From PHOS-HE28 sp008016945 (GTDB lineage Bacteria; Bacteroidota; Bacteroidia; Flavobacteriales_F; PHOS-HE28), in assembly GCA_963169535.1 (NCBI GenBank), contig CAUJED010000104.1:29203-93202 (forward strand): DNA of 64,000 bases, written 5' to 3'. A program made the position numbers and the translations under genes. The notes under the pieces were generated by a model. The model was not told the DNA's origin. It searched no databases and worked only from the letters and a program-made list of their open reading frames with translations. This document shows positions 42,004 to 51,347 of the stretch, piece after piece (the stretch's first letter is position 1; the number at the start of each line of letters is the position of its first letter).

Positions 42004-43608
42004 GTGGGTGCGCCATCGGGCTTGTCGCACGGCCGCGATGTTTTCCGCATGGTGCATGTGGTGGCATTGACATTGTGCGCCGTTGCACTGCCATGGAGCA
42101 AAGCCGTGCTCAGCATGGCCCAGATGCTGTTGTTGGCGAACTGGCTGGTGGAGGGCGTTGTGCGTGCAGACCTGAAAGGACGGTTCCTCCGTGCGTTCAC
42201 CACGGCGCCACAGCTGGTGTTCTTATCCCTGTTCGCCCTGCACGTGGTGGGGTTGTTGTGGACCGATGATACCGGATGGGGCACGAGCCTGGTGCGGATC
42301 CTGCTACCAGTGCTGGTTTTCGGCGTGGTGTTGGGGTCGGTGCCCCGGTTGGCGCCGGGCGAACTGCGGTGGGTGTTGCTGGCTGGCGCGTGGAGCGTGG
42401 TGGCGAGCACCGTGGTCAGCCTTGTGGCACGGAAGGGCATAACGTCCGACTATCGCTCGCTCGCGGTGTTCGTGAGCCATATCCGGCTCACGCTCCTGCT
42501 CTGCCTGGCTGTGGTGGTGTTCGTGTGGGACCGGGGTGGTCCGGCATGGTCTCGTATCCTGGGATATCTCGCGGCTGCTTGGAGCATCTTCTTCATCGAT
42601 CGGCTGGGGAGCATCCAGGGCCAGTTCATCATGGTGGTGATCGCCATGGTGTTCCTCTGGCGCGGGGTGGGGCGCTATGGCCGTGCGTTACGTCTCGGGG
42701 TGCGCGCCCTGTTGGTCTTGGCCCCCTTGGCCCTGTTAGTGATCGGCTGGGTGGAGGTGCGCCATCGCTATCGGCTTCCGGACACCGCATCGATCATCCC
42801 CTTCGAACGCACGCCGGGCGGCGAGTACTACCAACACGACCTGAACAACCCGCAGCAAGAGAACGGGCATCACGTGTGGACGTACGTGGCCATGGATGAG
42901 TTGAAGCGAGGTTGGGCAAGACGCAGTGATCGCTCCTTCGACGGCCGTGACGAGAAGGGCCACGATCTGTGGAGCACGTTGGTGCGCTACATGGCATCGA
43001 AAGGCCTGCGAAAGGACAGTGTCGGGTTGATGGTATTGACCGATGCCGACATCCGGGCCGTGGAGCGAGGCCAAACGAACGCCCACCCGGATCGCTGGGG
43101 CGGGGTATCGGCACGGTTCGATGAAGTGGTCTTCGAACTGCAACAGTACCATGCCATGGGCGCGGCCGATGGCCATTCGGTTTCCATGCGCTTGGAGTAC
43201 TTGAGGACCGGCCTGATCATCGCCAAGGAGAACTGGTCGTGCGGGGTCGGTACGGGCGATACGGAGCAGGAATTCCAACGGGCGTACGAGCGATCGGGCA
43301 CCAGGCTCTCGCCGAAGTGGCGGCATCGGGCGCACGACCAGTACCTCACTTGGTGGATCAGCTTCGGCGTGGTGGGTATGCTCTGGTGCCTGTTCGCAAT
43401 CGTGTGGCCTGCCCATGTGCTGGGGGCCTGGCGAAGCCCGCTGTTCATCGCCTGGGCCATCATCTTCGGCATTTCCTGCCTCACCGACGACACGCTGGAG
43501 ACCCAGGTGGGTGCCACGTTCTTCGCGCTGTACTACACCTTGTTCGTGTTCGCGGCACCGTCGCTCAACGGGTCGGCGCCGCGTCGATCAGTTCCTTCAC
43601 CCGCATAG
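42004..43608 (+). CDS. O-antigen-ligase-like polytopic membrane protein
   Basis: A 534-residue protein with about ten membrane segments and a large periplasmic loop (about residues 255-420), as in the Wzy/WaaL family. RLEYLRTGLIIAKENWSCGVGTGD followed by AHDQYLTWWISFGVVGMLWCLF matches the C-terminal part of O-antigen ligases. It would join or polymerise surface glycan. GTG at 42004 is the longest start; ATG at 42049 would still keep the first membrane segment. Its last 44 nt overlap the convergent glycosyltransferase gene. Confidence 0.82.
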   Translation: MGAPSGLSHGRDVFRMVHVVALTLCAVALPWSKAVLSMAQMLLLANWLVEGVVRADLKGRFLRAFTTAPQLVFLSLFALHVVGLLWTDDTGWGTSLVRILLPVLVFGVVLGSVPRLAPGELRWVLLAGAWSVVASTVVSLVARKGITSDYRSLAVFVSHIRLTLLLCLAVVVFVWDRGGPAWSRILGYLAAAWSIFFIDRLGSIQGQFIMVVIAMVFLWRGVGRYGRALRLGVRALLVLAPLALLVIGWVEVRHRYRLPDTASIIPFERTPGGEYYQHDLNNPQQENGHHVWTYVAMDELKRGWARRSDRSFDGRDEKGHDLWSTLVRYMASKGLRKDSVGLMVLTDADIRAVERGQTNAHPDRWGGVSARFDEVVFELQQYHAMGAADGHSVSMRLEYLRTGLIIAKENWSCGVGTGDTEQEFQRAYERSGTRLSPKWRHRAHDQYLTWWISFGVVGMLWCLFAIVWPAHVLGAWRSPLFIAWAIIFGISCLTDDTLETQVGATFFALYYTLFVFAAPSLNGSAPRRSVPSPA

Positions 43609-44593
43609 GGCTGATGCGGTGGATGCAGTCGCATGGCTTCCCTGCGGCGCATGTCGGGCATGCGGGGTCGGCCACAAGGGCATGGGCATCGGCGCCGATG
43701 GGCGCCCAACGGCCGGGGTGGATGGGCCGTCGCGGACTGAAGAGACCGATCGCGCGGATACCGCAGGCCGCCGCGATATGAAGAGGGCCGGTGCTGGCGG
43801 CGACCAACGCAGTGCTGGCACCGATCAGGCCGATCAGCTCGTGCAGACTTAGTGCGCCCCCGGCATCCACGATGTGCGGCCCGTTGAGCGGCAGCACGGT
43901 GCGGTAGTGTTCGGCTTCGGCCTGGGTCCCGGTCACGATCACGGTATAGGATCCGTCCTGCAGCAGGTGGATCAGGGAGGCGAAGTTGGCCAAGCCCCAT
44001 TCCACGGCGCTGCCCTTGGAGCCGGGGTGCAGGATCACGGTGCGGATGCCGGATCCGATCCATTGGGCGATGCGTTGTGCTGGGGGTGGAGCGCTGAACC
44101 CGCTGAGCCCCGCGAGTTCGCCCGGGCCGATGGTGGGGACGTGTAGCAGGGGGGCGAGGAGTTTCAGGTTCAGCTGAGCCTCGTGCAGCGGGCTGCGTTT
44201 CCGGCTGAAGGCGACCCGGTGGGTGCAGGTGGTCCAGTGCCACCAACGATGGCTGGTGCCGATACGTATAGGGATGCCGGCGGCCTTCGCCCAACGGGCC
44301 ACCGCCTTGTGCGGGAACACATGCACCAGGGCATCGGCCTGGATGGCACGCAAGCACGCAATGGGATCGTCTGCTTGTAGATCCTCCAAGGTGATGATCT
44401 CGTCCACGTGGGCGCAACACGCCAACACCGGGCGGGTGTAGGTGCGGCCGAGGAAGGTGATGCGAATGCCCGGGAAGGCGCGCTTCAACAAGCCGGCCGT
44501 GGGCAGTGTCAACATCACGTCGCCGATGCTGTCCGGTCGGCTGAGGATGATGTGCTCAGGTGTCTTGGCCACGCAACCGTTGGAGTTTGGCAT
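43565..44593 (-). CDS. Glycosyltransferase family 9 (heptosyltransferase-like)
   Basis: A 342-residue GT-B enzyme. Family marks are RPDSIGDVMLTLPTAGLLKRAFPG at the N-terminus, ILHPGSKGSAVEWGLANFASLIHLL in the middle, and GASTALVAASTGPLHIAAACGIRAIGLFSP with the nucleotide-sugar-binding segment. Such enzymes add heptose to lipopolysaccharide core. The ATG at 44593 overlaps the preceding GT2 gene by 38 nt; a GTG at 44572 would shorten this to 17 nt. It overlaps the O-antigen-ligase-like gene tail to tail. Confidence 0.92.
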   Translation of the reverse strand: MPNSNGCVAKTPEHIILSRPDSIGDVMLTLPTAGLLKRAFPGIRITFLGRTYTRPVLACCAHVDEIITLEDLQADDPIACLRAIQADALVHVFPHKAVARWAKAAGIPIRIGTSHRWWHWTTCTHRVAFSRKRSPLHEAQLNLKLLAPLLHVPTIGPGELAGLSGFSAPPPAQRIAQWIGSGIRTVILHPGSKGSAVEWGLANFASLIHLLQDGSYTVIVTGTQAEAEHYRTVLPLNGPHIVDAGGALSLHELIGLIGASTALVAASTGPLHIAAACGIRAIGLFSPRRPIHPGRWAPIGADAHALVADPACPTCAAGKPCDCIHRISPMRVKELIDAAPTR

Positions 44594-45314
44594 ACTTCAG
44601 CCGAACCGCCCGCGCGCTGAGCCGGGCGATGGAATAGCCCGCACGGCCATCGAGGAAACCGAGGCGCAGGACATAGCCCTGCACGAACTTCACCGCAGGA
44701 GAGAACAGGCGTTTCAACATGCCGGGGCGTTTGCCGGCGGCCAGGAGCTTGCGGGCGTGCAGGTCGCTGTACCGCTCGATCCGCTCCTCGTGCGATCGAA
44801 CGGTCGGGTAGGAGTAGTGCAGGAGGTCACCGTCGAGGTGATGCACCACGATATCCTTGGGTGTTTGAAGCTCCTCATGCACATGTTCACCCTGCCACCG
44901 GCAGCCTTCCTTGGGGAAGAGCCGCACCTTGGCGTCCGGATACCAGCCGCCATGGCGGACCCAGGTGCCGCAGTAATTGGTGAGCCGGTTGCAGCGATAA
45001 ACGCCGTTCAGCCCGATGGCGGTGGCCTGGATCAAGGCCGCACGAAGTGCAGCGGAGATCGCTTCGTCCGCATCCAGGGAAAGGATGTAGGGCCCGCGTG
45101 CCTGGTCGTTGGCGAAGTTCTTCTGGTCGGAATAATCGGTCCACCGGCGCACGATCACCCGCGCGCCGTGCTCGGTGGCGATACGTGCGGTGTCGTCGGA
45201 GCTCTCGGCATCCACCACGATCACTTCATCCACCAGCAGTTGGAGCGAGATGAGGCATCGGGCGATGTTGTGCGCCTCGTTGCGCGTGATGATCACGGCG
45301 GAGATCCCCTTCAT
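44556..45314 (-). CDS. Glycosyltransferase family 2 (WaaE/KdtX-like)
   Basis: A 252-residue GT-A enzyme starting MKGISAVIITRNEAHNIARCL. It has the VDEVIVVDAESSDDT segment, the LSLDADEAIS metal-binding DxD and, further on, WQGEHVHEEL and the basic helical tail. It resembles lipopolysaccharide core glucosyltransferases of the WaaE/KdtX kind. It is the first gene of the pair with the GT9 gene. The -7 element lies only 7 nt before the ATG. Confidence 0.92.
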   Translation of the reverse strand: MKGISAVIITRNEAHNIARCLISLQLLVDEVIVVDAESSDDTARIATEHGARVIVRRWTDYSDQKNFANDQARGPYILSLDADEAISAALRAALIQATAIGLNGVYRCNRLTNYCGTWVRHGGWYPDAKVRLFPKEGCRWQGEHVHEELQTPKDIVVHHLDGDLLHYSYPTVRSHEERIERYSDLHARKLLAAGKRPGMLKRLFSPAVKFVQGYVLRLGFLDGRAGYSIARLSARAVRLKYAKLQRLRGQDT

Positions 45315-45321
45315 GCGGTGC

Positions 45322-45329
45322 CGAAGTTA
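45322..45329 (-). promoter_or_regulatory. -7 element of the GT2-GT9 operon
   Basis: TAACTTCG on the minus strand, one mismatch from TAnnTTTG, 7 nt from the ATG. Confidence 0.45.
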
Positions 45330-45353
45330 ACGGCAACCACGGAGCTGGCCCGG

Positions 45354-47969
45354 TCAGTGTCCACGGGCCACCACCAAGCGTCCACGTTCCTTCACGGTGT
45401 GGCCGTCGGTGATCAGCACGGTGTAGGTGCCCGGTGCCAGCGGACCGATGTCCAGGGTGTGCTCGGTGGAGTGGAGTTCGGTGGTGAGCACCATGCGCCC
45501 GGTGGCATCAAGAAGCATTACGGAAGCGCCTGGACCGGATGTGGTGGTGCGCAGGGTGACCCTGTCGCTGGCGGGGCGCGGAAAGATCACCAGCTCGGTG
45601 CGGGCGTCCTGTTCGTTCAGCCCCGCACCGGTGTTCAGGATCAGGTTCACACAATAGTCCTCCACCTCGCCATAGTCGAACTCCTCGGTACAGGCCGGGT
45701 CCGGCGCCTCGCCATAACGCATGATCACCCGCATACGCGTCGACCCCAAGGGGCTTGATGCGGGGATCACGATGGTGCCTTCGGCAGGGACGTTATCGGC
45801 TTCTTCGCTATCGAAGACCAGTTCGTCGGGCGCGTCGAAATCACCGTTCTGGTCCAAGTCCATCCACACATGGAACCATTCATTGAATTGGAACGCGCTG
45901 TATCCAGGATGAAGGCGGATGGTATACTCACGGCCCACTTCCAGGTCGGTGGTCTGGTCGGTCTGGTCGCCATAGCCACCATCGCTAGCGGAAACGTGGT
46001 CAATGGTGCCGACCTCCACCCGCTCGATCCATTCGGAGGTGGCCACGCCGCCACTGGTGGTGCAATAGGCCAGATCGGTGCAGGTGCCGCAGCCGGTGGT
46101 GGTGATCGTGATCGGGTCGGACCATTCCGTGGGCTGGCCATTGCAGATGGAGCGCACCTGCACGGTGTGGTGGCTACAAGGGGCAAGGGGGGTGATCACG
46201 AACGAGGTGCTGGTGATGCCGCTCGCCACCACATGCTCCGTGGAGCCAAGCGGTGCGTGGCGCACGTCGTAGCTGCTTGCGGCGAGGACCGATGTCCAGG
46301 TGATGTTCACCATGTCCTCGGTTACGGAAGCCACGGCGAGTCCCGAGGGTGCCACGCAACAGCCGTCGCTGGTCCAGGTGAAGAGGTTGCTGAAGTCGCT
46401 GGTCTCCTCTCCGCAGGCCGCGCGCACCTGGAACTCATAGGGTGTACAGGGCACGATGTCCTCTGCGAGGTAGCTTGTGCCGGCGAGCCCGTTCACCTCG
46501 GTCCACTCCGGGGCGCCGCTCGGCCGATAGCGTAGGTCGAATCCTTCGTTGGAAATGGCTTGCCAGGTGAGCGTCGCGGCGTTGATCGATGCTGTTGCCA
46601 CGGCAGGGTTGTACGGTGCAGGGCAGGTGCCACAACCGTTCATGATCAACTGGATGCTATTCCCCGCATTGATCCGGCCACCGGTCACCGTCTGTCCCGG
46701 TAGGTTGCCGACCTGGTCCACCCCTTGGAAGAGCATGTCACGCACGTACAGGGCACCTTGTGCAGGGTCGCCCTTCACGAGGGTCATCAGGCTGGCGCAT
46801 GGCGCGCTGTACAGAAGGCCGATCACACCGGCGGTGAGGGGGCTGGCGAAGCTCGTTCCCGAGGTGCTGCCGTAGTTGTTGTTGATGCGTGTGGTGTACA
46901 CATCCTCTCCCGGGGCGCCCACATCAATGGTCGTGAGGCCGTACCCCGAGAAGGTGCGTTCATCCTCTTCGTTGGTGGCGGTCACACTGATCATGTAGTC
47001 GCTCGGGCAGGCGGTCGGAAGGTCGCCCACCACATCCACGTTCACGTCGTTGTTGGCGGTGGCGCCACAGTTGAGCACTCCTTCCGATCCCAGCGAGTCG
47101 TACATCGCACACCAGATCGGCGCATCCGCAGGTTGGCCACCGTTGATACCCCAACTCGCATTGGTGGCCACCACGAAGGCGCCCTTCTCACCTTCGGTAT
47201 CGTTGTAGAGCCGCCGCATCGTGAGCGGGTAGCTGTGCGAGGCGAGCACACCGGCATCGTTGGCGCCGGAGTTGTACACCACCATCATCTTCACGTTCCA
47301 GTTCGCTCCGACCACGCCCACGTCATTATTTCCGGTGGCGCCGATCATGCCGGCCACCTGGGTGCCATGCGAGCCACCGTAGACCTGGTCGTTGCCGGTG
47401 TTCGTGTTCCAGCCGCGATGGTCGTCCACATAGCCGTTGGCGTCATCATCGATCCCATTGTTCGGTATCTCGGCATGGTTGAACCAAGCGTTGGCGATCA
47501 GGTCCGGATGCGGTAGGTCGCTGTTCTCGATGATGCAGACCACGATCGTGTCCCCATCGGCGGTAAGCCCTCCCGTACTGATCTCCCAAGCCGCTTCGCT
47601 ATTGATGTTCTGGTGGTGCCACTGCTGGCCGTACTGGGGGTCGTTCGGTAGCGTGCGGAGTTCCAGGTGGTGGTTGTTCTGGGCCAGCATCACATCCTTG
47701 TGGCTGCGCACGGCCCGCAACAGGTCGGATTGTGCCGCACGCGCCGGGTCGAAGTGCAGCAGCCAGGTGCGCAGGGGTGCGCTCACCTCGTGCACCACCT
47801 CGATCCCGGTGGGCGAACCGTGCAACACACGCAGGTCGGCGGCGACCTTCTGGGCGCTGGCACCGGGGGCGAGCATGATGAGCAGGTCGCCGGGAATGGC
47901 CACGGCTTGTGCGGTGAGTTCGGTGGTCCATGCGCAGAGCAGGACGGTGCAGAGAAGGAGTGATCGCAT
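45354..47969 (-). CDS. T9SS-exported subtilisin-like (S8) protease with altered Asp site
   Basis: An 871-residue secreted protein: signal peptide MRSLLLCTVLLCAWTTELTAQ, an inhibitor-like propeptide, an S8 domain, two FnIII-like units, a GEVEDY domain (FDYGEVEDYCVNL) and a type A sorting domain (LVIFPRPASDRVTL). His (GSHGTQVAGMIG), Asn (ATNASWGING) and Ser (GTSFASPLTAG) are present. The usual Asp block DTG reads ENS (IIENSDLPHPDL), so Asp is replaced by Glu. It may be a weak or specialised protease. The start at 47969 is set by the signal peptide, 18 nt after a -7 element. Confidence 0.9.
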   Translation of the reverse strand: MRSLLLCTVLLCAWTTELTAQAVAIPGDLLIMLAPGASAQKVAADLRVLHGSPTGIEVVHEVSAPLRTWLLHFDPARAAQSDLLRAVRSHKDVMLAQNNHHLELRTLPNDPQYGQQWHHQNINSEAAWEISTGGLTADGDTIVVCIIENSDLPHPDLIANAWFNHAEIPNNGIDDDANGYVDDHRGWNTNTGNDQVYGGSHGTQVAGMIGATGNNDVGVVGANWNVKMMVVYNSGANDAGVLASHSYPLTMRRLYNDTEGEKGAFVVATNASWGINGGQPADAPIWCAMYDSLGSEGVLNCGATANNDVNVDVVGDLPTACPSDYMISVTATNEEDERTFSGYGLTTIDVGAPGEDVYTTRINNNYGSTSGTSFASPLTAGVIGLLYSAPCASLMTLVKGDPAQGALYVRDMLFQGVDQVGNLPGQTVTGGRINAGNSIQLIMNGCGTCPAPYNPAVATASINAATLTWQAISNEGFDLRYRPSGAPEWTEVNGLAGTSYLAEDIVPCTPYEFQVRAACGEETSDFSNLFTWTSDGCCVAPSGLAVASVTEDMVNITWTSVLAASSYDVRHAPLGSTEHVVASGITSTSFVITPLAPCSHHTVQVRSICNGQPTEWSDPITITTTGCGTCTDLAYCTTSGGVATSEWIERVEVGTIDHVSASDGGYGDQTDQTTDLEVGREYTIRLHPGYSAFQFNEWFHVWMDLDQNGDFDAPDELVFDSEEADNVPAEGTIVIPASSPLGSTRMRVIMRYGEAPDPACTEEFDYGEVEDYCVNLILNTGAGLNEQDARTELVIFPRPASDRVTLRTTTSGPGASVMLLDATGRMVLTTELHSTEHTLDIGPLAPGTYTVLITDGHTVKERGRLVVARGH

Positions 47970-47987
47970 GGGGCTGAGTGGAACGTT

Positions 47988-47995
47988 CAAAGGTA
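47988..47995 (-). promoter_or_regulatory. -7 element of the T9SS subtilase gene
   Basis: TACCTTTG on the minus strand, an exact TAnnTTTG match, 18 nt from the ATG. Confidence 0.6.
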
Positions 47996-48063
47996 GGAAG
48001 TGACCACTGGGCATGAGGTGTGCAACGAGGCGCGCTCGTCGCAAGGCTTGGAAGGCTGAGCGG

Positions 48064-48279
48064 CTATTCCTTGAGCCAGGTCACACGGATGCGCTGCCCG
48101 CCAGGCTGGTGGAACACGAACTGGTAGCAGCCCGGTGCGAGGTGGATGTCCAAATGGTATCATCATGCGCTGCGTGGTGTCGTTGGTGGTGCCGCAGTCG
48201 TAGACATGGTAGCCACCATGGAAGATAGAGCATGCTTGAAGCACATGCACAGCGTCGCGAAGAACGATCCATCGACCCC
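48064..48279 (-). pseudogene. Possible remnant of a broken coding region
   Basis: On the minus strand one frame reads HGGYHVYDCGTTNDTTQRMM, then sense-like text moves to another frame: LDIHLAPGCYQFVFHQPGG and QRIRVTWLKE before a TAG. Both pieces have protein-like composition, unlike other intergenic frames here. A single frameshift near 48160 would join them. No start or parent family is recognised, so it may be chance. Confidence 0.3.
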
Positions 48280-50664
48280 TCACCCCCGCACATACACCCG
48301 CTTCACCCGTTGGGCGATGCTGGTGAGCGCTTCGTAGGGGATGGTGTCGAGATCGGCGGCGTAGTCCGCTAAGGAGGGGGAGTCACCGAACACGATCACC
48401 TCATCGCCTGGGGAGCACGGGATGTCGGTCACATCCACCATGCACATGTCCATGCAGATGTTGCCCACGGTGCGGGCCTCCTTTCCATTGATCCGCACTC
48501 GACCAGCGCCGTTGCCCAGTCTGCGGAGGAAGCCATCCGCATAGCCGATCGGGAGGGTGGCGATGCGTCGTGCGTGGTCCGATATCCCATTTCGCCCATA
48601 CCCGATCCCATCGCCTGCCGGTACTTCCTTCACCTGTGCCACTACGGTACGCAGCGTGGCCACGGGGAGCAGTCGCGCCGTTTCCGCCGCTGTGCAGCCG
48701 ATGCCATGCAGGCCGATCCCGATACGCACCATGTCGAAGTGGGCTTCGGGGAACCGTGAGGTCGCAGCACTGTTCGCGACATGTCGGAGGGGGCGATAGC
48801 CCAGCACCTCCTCGATACGGTCGGCCATTTCCGCGAACCGCGCGATCTGTGCACGCGTGAAGGCATCCTGCCGTGGGTCTTCGCTGGCGGCCAGGTGGGA
48901 GAGGACGGAGGCCACACGGATGGGCGCACCTTTCAAGGCATCGAGCAAGGCTCCCACTTCGAAAGGCTGGAAGCCGAGCCGATGCATGCCCGTATCCAGC
49001 TTGATGTGGATCGGTGGTGCTGAACCGGCGTCACGCGCATGGTCCAGCACGGCTTTCAATGACGTTTCATCGTACACCTCGGGTTCCAGGTCGAAACGAT
49101 GAAGGGTCTCCATCGCGACGGGTTCCGGATTCATCACCAGGATGGGCGTGGTGATCCCGTGCTGCCGCAGCTCGATGCCCTCGTCGGCATAGGCCACGCC
49201 GAGGTAGTGGACCTGTTCATGTTGCAGAAGCCGTGCCAGCTCCACGGCGCCGCTGCCATAGCCGAAGGCCTTCACCATGGCCATGGTGCGTGTGCCAGGT
49301 CGGAGCAGCCCGCGATAATGGTTCAGGTTGTGCCGAAGGGCCTCCAGGTCCACTTGTAGCTCGGTGCCGTGGACATGCTGCTGCCAGCGTTCCACGGCAC
49401 GTTCCAATCCGAACTCACGCGCGCCCTTCACCAGGATCACGGCACCGCCGAGGTCGTGCAGGTCTTCGTTCGCGAGCAATGTTTCCGTGTTCGGATGAAA
49501 GCGGGATCCATCGGGGAACGCTGCGCGTTGGGCACTGATCGCGTGGCCAACGCCGATCACCGGCTCGACACCGGCACGAGCGAGCATGGCGGCCACCTCG
49601 GAATAGAGCCGTTGGTCCGGGAGGCCGCTTTCGGCCAGGTCGCTCAGGACGATCGCGCGCGGTCGTCCGTGTGCGGTGCGAAGCTGATGTTCCAGGGCCA
49701 CGGCCAATGAGCTGCGGTCGTTGCTGTAGCTATCGTCGATCAAGGTGGTGCCGTGGCGCCCCTGCATGGTGCGCAAGCGCATGTTCACCGGGGTGAGCTT
49801 CGCCAGCCGCTCCGCGATCCACGATGGCCGGTAGCCCAGGTGCAGGCATGTTGCGATGCAGGTGCATGCGTTGGCCACGCTCGCGCGGTCGGTGAAGGGG
49901 ATGGTGAAGGCCGGCTCCTCGCCCTCGTGGCGGATCACCACCACGGTACCGTCGCCGCGCACCTCCTCGGTGATCACCTGAAGTGAGCGGTCGTCGATCA
50001 CGGTGTGTGCCTCGCGGAAGAGCAGGCGCTTCTCGGCCTCCTTGAGGGCGCGATCGCCGTTGAAGCCTTCGTCGTGCGCATCGCCAAGGTGCGTGAGTAC
50101 CCCGATCGTCGGTCGGATGATGTGTGCCAGGGCTTTCATTTCGCCCGGCTTACTGATCCCTGCTTCGAAGATGCCGAGCGTGTGTTCGGGGCCGAGCTGC
50201 CACACGCTGAGCGGCACCCCCACCTGGCTGTTCCAACTGCCGGGACTGCGCACGATGCGTTCTTCGCCACGAAGGAGCTGGAAGAGCCATTCCTTCACGA
50301 TCGTCTTGCCGTTGCTGCCCGTGATACCGATCACCGGGATGGTGTACCGGCTGCGGTGCCAGGCGGCGATGTCCTGCAGGGCCTGCAACGTGTCGGCCAC
50401 GGCCACGATGCTGGCATCGGGCATGGAGGTGGCATCCACGGGGTCGCTGACCAGGAATTGGCGGATCCCTTTGGCGTAGAGGGTGCCGATGTAGCGGTGG
50501 CCATTGTGCCGCGGACCCTTGAGCGCGATGAAGAGGGTGCCACTGCCGTGATCGGTGTTGCGCGAGTCGATGGACAGGTGGTCGATGCGGCGATCGCCCG
50601 GACCGGATAGCGTCCCACCGGTGATCGAGGCGATGGTGCGCAGCGTGGGCCGCTCGGCTGTCAT
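48280..50664 (-). CDS. MurF-alanine racemase fusion
   Basis: A 794-residue bifunctional enzyme typical of Bacteroidota. The N-terminal half is MurF (adds D-Ala-D-Ala to UDP-MurNAc-tripeptide), with the P-loop GITGSNGKTIVKEWL and GIFEAGISKPGEM. The C-terminal half is alanine racemase (L-Ala to D-Ala, PLP enzyme): TMVKAFGYGSGAVELARLL holds the PLP Lys, KLDTGMHRLGF follows, and GIGYGRNGIS the catalytic Tyr. Both serve peptidoglycan synthesis. The start at 50664 overlaps the tdk stop by 4 nt (ATGA). Confidence 0.95.
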   Translation of the reverse strand: MTAERPTLRTIASITGGTLSGPGDRRIDHLSIDSRNTDHGSGTLFIALKGPRHNGHRYIGTLYAKGIRQFLVSDPVDATSMPDASIVAVADTLQALQDIAAWHRSRYTIPVIGITGSNGKTIVKEWLFQLLRGEERIVRSPGSWNSQVGVPLSVWQLGPEHTLGIFEAGISKPGEMKALAHIIRPTIGVLTHLGDAHDEGFNGDRALKEAEKRLLFREAHTVIDDRSLQVITEEVRGDGTVVVIRHEGEEPAFTIPFTDRASVANACTCIATCLHLGYRPSWIAERLAKLTPVNMRLRTMQGRHGTTLIDDSYSNDRSSLAVALEHQLRTAHGRPRAIVLSDLAESGLPDQRLYSEVAAMLARAGVEPVIGVGHAISAQRAAFPDGSRFHPNTETLLANEDLHDLGGAVILVKGAREFGLERAVERWQQHVHGTELQVDLEALRHNLNHYRGLLRPGTRTMAMVKAFGYGSGAVELARLLQHEQVHYLGVAYADEGIELRQHGITTPILVMNPEPVAMETLHRFDLEPEVYDETSLKAVLDHARDAGSAPPIHIKLDTGMHRLGFQPFEVGALLDALKGAPIRVASVLSHLAASEDPRQDAFTRAQIARFAEMADRIEEVLGYRPLRHVANSAATSRFPEAHFDMVRIGIGLHGIGCTAAETARLLPVATLRTVVAQVKEVPAGDGIGYGRNGISDHARRIATLPIGYADGFLRRLGNGAGRVRINGKEARTVGNICMDMCMVDVTDIPCSPGDEVIVFGDSPSLADYAADLDTIPYEALTSIAQRVKRVYVRG

Positions 50665-51251
50665 GGCAACTGCGGCTTGGAGCGGGCAGCCAGGAAGCAC
50701 TTCCGGCACAGTGGCTCGTAGCTGTCCGTTTCGCCGAGCACCACCAGGTCCTGGCTGGCGGTGGTGCGGTGGCTGTGGTTGGCCAGGTCGCCACAATGCA
50801 TGCAGATGGCGTGGACCTTGGTCACGTACTCGGCCATGGCCATGAGGGCGGGCATGGGCCCGAAGGGTCGCCCTTGGAAGTCCATGTCCAGCCCGGCCAC
50901 GATCACGCGGATGCCGCTGTTGGCGAGTTGCTCACAAACGGCCGGGAGGCCATCGTCGAAGAACTGGGCCTCGTCGATGCCCACCACATGGATGTCGTTG
51001 GTGAGCAGCAGCAGGTGGCTGCTGCCGGGCACGGGGGTACTGCGGATGGAGGTGCCTTCGTGGCTCACCACATCGTTCTCATGGTAGCGGGTATCCACGC
51101 CGGGCTTGAAGATCTCCACCTTCAGCCGGGCGAATTCGGCACGGCGCAACCGCCGGATCAGCTCCTCGGTCTTGCCGGAGAACATGCTTCCACAGATCAC
51201 TTCCACCCAACCTTTACGGGGGGCATGTGGGCCGGTTCTCTCCAGGAACAT
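50661..51251 (-). CDS. tdk: Thymidine kinase
   Basis: Phosphorylates thymidine in the salvage pathway. The 196-residue protein has the P-loop GSMFSGKTEEL, the GIDEAQFFDD motif, the lasso segment DFQGRPFGPMP and two zinc-site pairs (CMHCGD and CRKC). Length and motifs fit the type II (TK1) family. It is the first gene of a two-gene unit with murF-alr. Confidence 0.96.
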   Translation of the reverse strand: MFLERTGPHAPRKGWVEVICGSMFSGKTEELIRRLRRAEFARLKVEIFKPGVDTRYHENDVVSHEGTSIRSTPVPGSSHLLLLTNDIHVVGIDEAQFFDDGLPAVCEQLANSGIRVIVAGLDMDFQGRPFGPMPALMAMAEYVTKVHAICMHCGDLANHSHRTTASQDLVVLGETDSYEPLCRKCFLAARSKPQLP

Positions 51252-51298
51252 CGATCAGGACCCGGGATATTGTTGAAGCCGGGCGTTGGCGGGGTGTG

Positions 51299-51306
51299 CG
51301 AAAATA
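51299..51306 (-). promoter_or_regulatory. -7 element of the tdk promoter
   Basis: TATTTTCG on the minus strand, one mismatch from TAnnTTTG, 47 nt from the ATG. The only plus-strand candidate for the divergent gene, GATCTTCG at 51309-51316, is weak. Confidence 0.45.
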
Positions 51307-51347
51307 GGGATCTTCGCGCTGGAGCCATTCCGAAGAACGGGAAAGCC

